Of a DNA stretch of 64,000 nt, positions 58,085 to 64,000 are shown piece by piece. Under the pieces are notes generated by a model. It was not told the DNA's origin. It worked only from the letters and a program-made list of their open reading frames with translations, and searched no databases. A program made the translations under genes and the position numbers. Each line of letters begins with the position of its first letter. Position 1 is the first letter of the stretch. The DNA comes from Rhinopithecus roxellana (Eukaryota > Chordata > Mammalia > Primates > Cercopithecidae), in contig NC_044557.1 in the NCBI RefSeq assembly GCF_007565055.1, positions 79,747,019-79,811,018 of the forward strand, given 5' to 3'.

Positions 58085-58172
58085 AAAAAATATGTCTTAT
58101 TCATCATTGTATCCCAACTCCTTAGCTCATTAGCTGGTCCATAATAGGCTTTTAATTAAATATTGAACTGAA
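58085..58172 (+). mobile_element. L2 3' tail
   Basis: TCTTATTCATCATTGTATCCCAACTCCTTAGC, GGTCCATAATAGGCTTTTAATTAAATATTGAACTG matches the L2 terminus. Confidence 0.65.
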
Positions 58173-58394
58173 ATAGAATAAACTTCCACTCATTTGTCGA
58201 AAACTCCATACATTTTTGAGGAAAACACTAGCTCCTGCCTCTATTCTAATTTTCATCAAACTAGTTTTACCACAGGACAGTGTCAATAAATTCCTCAAAT
58301 GGAAAGTTACAAGAAGGAATGAGGTAGACTGATTGCATTAATGCCTCCCCTCCAATTGCCCCTTTCTGTGTGTTTGTCTTTTGTCATATAAAAT

Positions 58395-58518
58395 TGTCAT
58401 CTCCCCGGTTCTGACTCAGAGCTTGGTCATGTGACTTAGTTTTGATAAATAAATGTTTATTGTTGACTGCCACCAATTATTTGTGATTGTTTGTTGTGCA
58501 GCATTATCTAACTAACAG
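58395..58518 (+). mobile_element. Old LTR-like repeat, internally deleted
   Basis: CTTGGTCATGTGACTTAGTTTTGATAAATAAATG joins a family 5'-middle motif directly to the poly(A)-signal part (AATAAATGTTTATTGTTG). It ends TTGTTTGTTGTGCAGCATTATCTAACTAACAG. The middle of the element is missing. Same general type as 61325-62108. Confidence 0.5.
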
Positions 58519-58771
58519 AAGAAGCTAGTTTAGTCTTTTTATATTTTGTCTGCGCACTAAGTCTTCTAGAAGGTAGAATTGACCTTTTTGCTCTAAATCA
58601 GGAAAAGAAGGAATTTGGCATCTACTCTACTGACATTATTCCATCTTTTTGGTATAGCTTTACCTAATATGTATTATATTCTACATTTCGCTCTTTAGTA
58701 TTCAGTGTCACACCATCTTTTTTTTTACTCTCAAAATACCCATGATACTGCTAATAAAAACTACACAAATG

Positions 58772-58781
58772 TACACACACA

Positions 58782-58819
<38 letters not shown>
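58772..58819 (+). repeat. (CA)n microsatellite
   Basis: CA repeat with one AA interruption near its start; 17 or more perfect units at its end. Confidence 0.95.
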
Positions 58820-58820
<1 letters not shown>

Positions 58821-59049
58821 CCTACGAGACCATGAACATAAAGTAGGACATTGGTATGATCTAAACATGTCCACCAAGATCCATGCATTGGAAAATTAAT
58901 TCCCTTTTGGGTTCTCAAAAGCTACAATGAAGATTCTGTATTATATTATAAAGGCAGTAAGAAAATCCTGAATATTTGAAGTAGAAGATTGATATTGTTT
59001 TTTTCATAAGAAGCATTTGCATTAATTTCAAAAGCTAATAATCATTTTT

Positions 59050-59835
59050 CTTTTTTATTTCAACTTTTATTTTAGATATAAGGGCTATATGTGCAGATTT
59101 GGTACATGAGAATATTGTGGGATGGTAAGGTTTGGAGTGCAGGTCCTGTTACCCATGTAGTGAGCACAGTATCCACTATATAGTTTTTAAACCTCCCCTC
59201 CTCCACCCTATGCTAGTCCACAGTGTCTATTTTTCTCATATTTCTGTCCATGTGTGCTCAATGTTTAGCTCCCACTTACAGGTGAGACATGTGGTATTTG
59301 GTTTGCTGCTTCTGCGTTAGTTTTGTTAGGATTATGGCCTCCAGCTCCATCTATGTTGCTGCAAATAACATGATTTCATTCTTTTTTATGGCTGTGTAAT
59401 ATTCTGCAGTATATTTGTACTACATTTTTTTATCCAATCTTCCGTTGATGGACACCTGCATTGATTCCGTCTTTGCTACTGTGAATAGTTCAGCAATAAA
59501 TGTACAAGTGCATGTGTCTTTCTGGTAGAATAATTTATTTTCTCTTGGGTATGTACCAGTAATTCTGTGAATAATGACATTGGTCATTTGATAGGAATAG
59601 CATTGAATCTGTAAATTGCTTTGCACACTATGGCCTTTTTTACTTTATCAGTTCTTGCAATCTGTGAACATGGAATGTTTTTCCATTTATTTATGTCATC
59701 TCTGATTTCTTTGAACAGTGTTTTGTAGTTCTCCTTAGATACATTTTTACCCTCTTAGTTAGCTGTATTCCTAAATACTTCATTCTTCTGTGTGTGTGGC
59801 TATTGTAAGTGATATTCCTTAAGTTTAAAAAATAT
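59050..59835 (-). mobile_element. L1 (L1P-type), 5'-truncated with internal ORF2 deletion
   Basis: Antisense 3' UTR and ORF2 C-terminus occupy 59056-59560 (GGCTATATGTGCAGATTTGG, GCTCCCACTTACAGGTGAGAC, TGGCCTCCAGCTCCATC, CTCTTGGGTATGTACCAGTAAT). From about 59562 the text jumps to a central ORF2 segment (TCTGTGAATAATGACATTGG, ATAGGAATAGCATTGAATCTG, GGAATGTTTTTCCATTTATTTATG). Roughly 2 kb of ORF2 is missing at the junction. Confidence 0.9.
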
Positions 59836-60192
59836 GTCTCTAGATGCTAAGTGGGGAAAGGACTAGAAAGAAGGAAGAAAGAAAGCAGGTATCTATATGA
59901 GATATATTTTCTTGAGCTACAGAGGTAGGGGAGGTGAAGAAAAGTCATATCAAGAGTTACACTAGCCAAATTTGATCATTTAATATTTGCACTGTAATAC
60001 TGATATATTAATTATAAATTGTATGGTGTTCAAGCATGATTTCACTAAAATTATAACCTAGACATTTCTAAAAGAGGAAAATATTTGTGACTACTGATTT
60101 TGCATGCCTCTCAATAATACATATAGTGCAAAAAAAAAAAGTTCTATTAAGTCACCACAGGTAATGATAATAAAACAGTAACATTGATAATG
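59836..60192. other. No recognised gene or repeat
   Basis: Nothing identifiable. Confidence 0.4.
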
Positions 60193-60290
60193 TAGTTGGA
60201 CCTCCACATCTGTGGGTTCTGCATCTGTGGATTAAACCAACTTTGGACTGAAAATATTTGAAAAAAAATGGCTACCCCAAGAAACTACTG
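60193..60290 (+). mobile_element. MER2-like MITE, internally deleted
   Basis: Starts TAGTTGGACCTCCACATCTGTGGG and ends TACCCCAAGAAACTACTG, the same two ends as the 333-bp copy at 47472-47804, but only 98 bp long. The middle has been lost. It abuts the MaLR internal region at 60291. Confidence 0.65.
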
Positions 60291-60493
60291 TTTCCTTCTG
60301 GGCCTCCAGGCTTGTAATGGGAGGGGTTGCCATGAAGGTCTCTGACATTGCCTGGAGACATTTTCCCCATGGTCTTCGGGATGAACATTAGACATCTTGC
60401 TATTTATGTAAATTTCTGCAGCCCACTTGAATTTCTCCCCAGAAGATGGGTTTTTCTTTTCTTTCGCATAGTCAGGCAGGAAATTTCCAAACT

Positions 60494-60808
60494 TTAATGC
60501 TCTGCTTCCCTTGTAAAACTGAATGCCTTTAACAGTACCCAGGTCACCTCTTGAATGCTTTGCCGCTTAGAAATTTCTTCTGGCAGATACCCTAAATCAG
60601 TTTTCTCAAGTTCAAAGTTCCACAAATCTCTAGGGTGGGGGCAAAATGTTGCCAGCCTCTTTGCTAAAATATAACAAGAGGCACCATTACTCCAGTTCCC
60701 AACAAGTTCCTCATCTCCATCTGAGACCACCTCAGCCTGGACCTTATTGTCCATATCACTATCGGCATTTGGGGCAAAGCCATTCAACAAGTCTCTAGGA
60801 AGTTCCAA
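60494..60808 (-). pseudogene. MaLR gag-like remnant, 104 codons open
   Basis: This minus-strand frame lies in the MaLR internal region and belongs to an old endogenous retroviral relative, not to a host gene. It is acidic in its first third and carries no complete retroviral domain. Neither a full gag frame nor any enzyme frame is present, and the element is truncated. No function is expected. Confidence 0.75.
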
Positions 60809-60917
60809 ACTTTCTCACATTTTCCTGAGTTCTTCTGAGCCCTCCAAACTGTTCCAACCAGTGCCTGTTACCCAGTTCCAAAGTCACTTCCATATTTTTA
60901 AGTATCTTTCCATCAAC

Positions 60918-60935
60918 ACCCCACTCCTGGTACCA
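60918..60935 (-). other. MaLR primer-binding site, tRNA-Leu type
   Basis: On the minus strand it reads TGGTACCAGGAGTGGGGT, three bases after the LTR end. From memory this is the complement of the 3' end (with CCA) of a leucine tRNA, which fits the ERV-L/MaLR group. Confidence 0.6.
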
Positions 60936-60938
60936 ATT

Positions 60939-61279
60939 TGCTGTATTAGTACATTTTCATGCTGCTGATAAAGACATACCCAAGACTGAGAAGAAAAAGA
61001 GGCTTAATTGGATTTACAGTTCTGCATGGCTAGGGGGGCCTCAGTATCATAGCAGGAAGTAAAAGGCACTTTTTACAAGGTTGCAGTAAGAGAAAGTGAG
61101 GATGAAGCCAAAGCAGAAACCCCTGAAAAACCCAATGGATTTCATGAGACTTATTGACTACCATGAGAATAGCATGGGAAAACCAGCCCCCATGATTCAC
61201 TTACCTCCTCTGGGTCCCTCAATTCTGAGAGATACAATTCAAGTTGAGATTTGGGTGGCTACACAGCCAAACCATATCA
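60939..61279 (-). mobile_element. MaLR 5' LTR (MST/THE1-like)
   Basis: Antisense LTR from TGCTGTATTAGTACATTTTCATGC to GCCAAACCATATCA. On the element's own strand it lies upstream of the internal region, so it is the 5' LTR. No TSD can be tested because the 3' LTR is missing. Confidence 0.9.
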
Positions 61280-61324
61280 GATGGCCTTCATAGGTACCTT
61301 CCTATTCTATATTAATTTACTACT

Positions 61325-62108
61325 ACTCAATCAAGTGGTGACTACTTTTTCACCTCTCCCTAAATTTAACTTGGCCTAGTTACTTGCTTTGGTTTATAGA
61401 ATACAACAGAAGTGAAGCTATGTCAGTTCTAGGCCTAGCCTCGGGTGGCAGTTTTCCCCTCTTTTTTTTTTTTTTTTTTTTTTGAGACAGAGTCTTGCTC
61501 TGTCACCCAAGCTGGAGTGCAGTGGCATGATCTCAGCCCACTGCAAGCTCCGCCTCCTGGGTTCACGCCGTTCTCCTGCCTCAGCCTCCGGAGTACCTGG
61601 GACTACAGGCACTCACCACTACGCCCAGCTAATTTTTTGTATTTTTAGTAGAGATGGGGTTTCACCATGTTAGCCAGGATGGTCTCAATCTCCTGACCTC
61701 GTGATTCGCCCATCTCAGCCTCTCAAAGTGCTGGGATTACAGACATGACATGACCCACCGTGCCCAGCCAGCTTTCCCCTCTTAAAAACCAGATGCCAGG
61801 TAGGAAGTCCAACTACCATGAGACCATTATGCTGTAAGAACGCTCAAGCAAGCTATGTGAAGAAGCCACACAGAGAGGGAGAGAAAGAGACAGATACACA
61901 CACAGAGAGAGGCTCAGCTCAGTCAGCCCCTAGCAATCCTTGCTGACACTCCAGACATGTGAGTGGCAAAGCCCTCTTGGATATTCCAGCCATAGCAGAA
62001 GAGCTGCCTAGCTGAACCCAACTCAAACATAGGATTGTAATAATAAACTACTGTTGTTTTAAGACACTAAATTTGGTGGTGTGGCTCTTTATTGAGAACA
62101 GAAAACTG
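61325..62108 (+). mobile_element. Old LTR-like repeat (MLT1-like?), split by AluY
   Basis: TTACTTGCTTTGGTTTATAGAATACAACAGAAGTG, CAGTTCTAGGCCTAGCCTC, then after the Alu CCAGATGCCAGGTAGGAAGTCC, CATTATGCTGTAAGAACGC, GAAGCCACACAGAGAGG, CCAGACATGTGAGTGG, TAATAAACTACTGTTGTTTTAAGACACTAAATTTGG. This fits a common mammalian LTR type ending in AATAAA...GTTTTAAGCCACTAAGTTTTGG. Family name not certain. Confidence 0.6.
61464..61769 (-). mobile_element. AluY, full length
   Basis: Antisense Alu from T-tail and GAGACAGAGTCTTGCTCTGTC to CACCGTGCCCAGCC, with AluY-type variants (CATGTTAGCCAGGATGGTCTC, CTCCTGACCTCGTG). The TSD AGTTTTCCCCTCTT (61450-61463) and AGCTTTCCCCTCTT (61770-61783) has one mismatch. Confidence 0.94.
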
Positions 62109-62280
62109 AGAAAACTTGTATTTATATAATTTAATTCACATAATAACCCCATGAAAAGTTACTATGTTAGTGCACAGGTAAAAAAAACTGAGGCACTAAA
62201 AATTTAAGTTAGCAAATGGCAGAGTAAGAATTTTAATCAAGGTATCTGGCTCCGGAGTCCTTCCTCTTAAATTCCAGATG
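62109..62280 (-). mobile_element. MIR SINE
   Basis: Antisense MIR: ATTCACATAATAACCCCATGAAAAG, GGTAAAAAAAACTGAGGCAC, TTAGCAAATGGCAGAGTAAG, CTGGCTCCGGAGTCC. Confidence 0.8.
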
Positions 62281-64000
62281 CAATTGATATCAATAATACA
62301 TTCATGTGACCTGGACAAAGCATTTACAGAGATTATATGCTATTTTCGAGAGTGTGCCACTCACACTTTATTCTTTGTGAATGTTTTCCCTGGATTTGTG
62401 CAACTTTCTGCTCTACATGTGCTCAACACAAAAACATTTCTAAGGTTTTTAGCTCTGAGACCCATTTGAAAATATACAAATCAAAATAAAATTTAAAGGT
62501 ACACTTTGCTATAAAATCATCTGGGATTGGCCTTTTGGCTGTGTCAATAAGAATGCATCACAGTGCAAAAAGTGCAGGAAGCAGTGATTTTTTTCTGACC
62601 AATGCAACTGCTGAAGTGGAATTTCACTTTTATGCCCTAAGGAAAACACTTAGATTTTATAGCTCCAGAGGCTGTTTAATGGTGTTACATATGGAACGTC
62701 AGGATGTCCATGATTTATGCACTGTAGGAAAAGCTTTTCCAGTTTAACTCAATCTCAAGTTATTCTTTCCACCAAAAGCAACAAGGGTGTAAAATCACCC
62801 TGTTACTGTCACAGCCTGGCAAGGAAATATGTTGAGTAAGTTGAGACATGATTCATCCTACCTCCAACGGTTTTAAGGTAAAATCTTGTTTTTAACTGTT
62901 ATTTATGCCTATATAAACCAGTCCTTCTGTTTTTTTTTTTTTTTTTTAACTTTCAATAGTCTATGTCATATATGTTTGGCCTCCCAAAAAGTCTCAAAAT
63001 ATGTATCAGTGGGATCATTCCTCCTCTTCATTCAATTATTCTAAAACATAAAGACATTTTGTCTGAAATTTTAGTAGTAATGGATTTGATTAAGTTTGGA
63101 TAAGGGTTCATCTTCAAATAGCTGGGATCTAAAAACAAGTACTACCATTGATTTTGTTTTTAATAGCCATCATTTCCCCCTGACTTCCCCTGGGAAAGGA
63201 TTTGAAAGAACTTGAGATTTTCCACTTACATTAGATTGAACCATTCAACTCAGCTCTGTTTTAATGTCTTAAAGCTATCTTGGGGATTACTTTCATGCTA
63301 TATTAAAACACTCACTCTTAAAACAATGGGTTAGCTTTTTACATTACGATAGGCATACTATGTTTAATAAATATTTATTAATATTTCCATCTTAGGGAAG
63401 TTTCAGCATGTAAAAGAAAATAAAAGCTAGGTATACAAAGACTCTTCTGAAGTACTATTTTGGTAAAAGTTTATTGCATTGGGATCTAAATGTCCCATGC
63501 ATGACTAACAAATGTAATACTCACACCTCCATATCAGATATTGAAAAAGCTAAGCAAAAAGAACCTTTTAGAAACAAAGAAGTTGGAGGTAGGTAATATA
63601 TCCTTATACTGCAATATTTGTGAATCTAGTAGTTTAAAATAATCATAAAAGTGGAAAACATTAACATTTGCTTTAGGATCTTAAAGTGAATCATCTGAAA
63701 CTAATTTTTGGAAGGACTGAGCTGTTCCTACAATTTTAACACCTCTATTTTCTGTTATAAGTATGCTTTTTCTACCTAATAAACCACTATAACCTCCAAA
63801 TTGTACAGTAAATGCCCAGAATAGACCTTTGCTGGAGTAGTATGCATGTGCTTGGATTTGTTAGGTAGTATGTTTGGCAGGGCTTGTTTGATTTTTCCCT
63901 TCTAGGAATTCTTCCATTCTGGATATTCTGATCCAAGTTTCACCAAAATTTTTCTGTGAAACCCTAAACAAGTAGCTTAATATGCTTACATTTTAGTTAC
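62281..64000. other. No recognised gene or repeat
   Basis: Final 1.7 kb. A T-run lies at 62932-62947. Small chance frames only. No transposon that I can name. Confidence 0.45.

Larger units (their letters stand above)
60291..60938 (-). mobile_element. MaLR internal region (THE1/MST-int), partial
   Basis: Antisense internal sequence of a MaLR retrotransposon next to its 5' LTR at 60939-61279. It includes the primer-binding site at 60918-60935 and a 104-codon open stretch (60494-60808, minus). MaLR internal regions have gag-like sequence only and no complete pol or env. On the element's own 3' side it stops at 60291 beside a MER2 remnant, so the rest and the 3' LTR were deleted. Confidence 0.88.

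Noticed and set aside
60494..60808. 104-codon minus-strand frame as a possible host gene
   Set aside because: It lies within the MaLR internal region next to the LTR and primer-binding site, so it is a transposon remnant.
1..64000. CRISPR arrays, operons, prophages or other microbial systems
   Set aside because: The sequence is plainly primate genomic DNA; the tandem repeats seen are microsatellites.

Overview
The window is nuclear DNA from a primate, most likely an Old World monkey (macaque, baboon or guenon lineage). It carries about a dozen Alu elements, primate L1 copies, MST/THE1-type MaLR LTRs and mammal-wide MIR and L2 repeats. The youngest Alu (43398-43730) has sequence variants I associate with cercopithecoid AluY lineages (AluYRa/AluMac type): GGCTCAAGCC, a CTAGCCGGGCGAGG segment and GAGATCTGGCCACTGC. 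The 3' UTR of the L1 at the left edge also fits a catarrhine or Old World monkey L1. Species and chromosome cannot be read from the sequence.

The DNA is AT-rich. I see no CpG island, no tRNA, snRNA or rRNA gene, and no recognisable protein-coding gene of the host. The longest open frames belong to transposons or are chance frames. The only genuinely coding-like stretch is the C-terminal 344 codons of L1 ORF2 (1-1035). The window is best read as intergenic or deep intronic sequence.

Layout: 1-1270 young L1 3' end; 2.6-3.3 kb L2 tail; 3.95-4.83 kb minus-strand L1M; 6.26-7.85 kb three Alus; 7.9-22.6 kb mostly old unique sequence with a MIR, an L2 tail, a free left Alu monomer and an MLT1-like LTR; 22.6-25.8 kb a long ancient LINE-2 in which endonuclease, RT and 3' parts can still be followed; 26.8-27.1 kb a MIR with an internal duplication; 28.8-36.8 kb one nearly complete old L1 (L1M) broken by two Alus, two MST-type LTRs and an ERV LTR that itself holds an AluY; 39-40.4 kb hAT-Charlie MITEs and an L2 tail; 41.1-42.3 kb an ERV1-like LTR with an HERV-L type (MLT2A) LTR nested inside it; 43.3-47.8 kb young Alus, an MST LTR and a MER2-like Tigger MITE; 48-50.8 kb MIRs around a repeat-free block with a cluster of GATA motifs; 51.3-52.5 kb a truncated L1 and an ERV1-like LTR; 54-56.5 kb an Alu, two solo MaLR LTRs, a MER5 and a MIR; 59-62.3 kb a deleted L1, a MaLR with 5' LTR, primer-binding site and partial internal region, an AluY inside an older LTR-like repeat, and a MIR; 62.3-64 kb no recognised repeat.

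Many insertion dates can be ordered by nesting and supported by target-site duplications (TSDs) read directly from the sequence. I found no new biological system. The best leads are two splice-flanked candidate exons (15935-16032 plus; 28041-28201 minus), the GATA cluster near 49.2-49.34 kb, and the nested-transposon stratigraphy.
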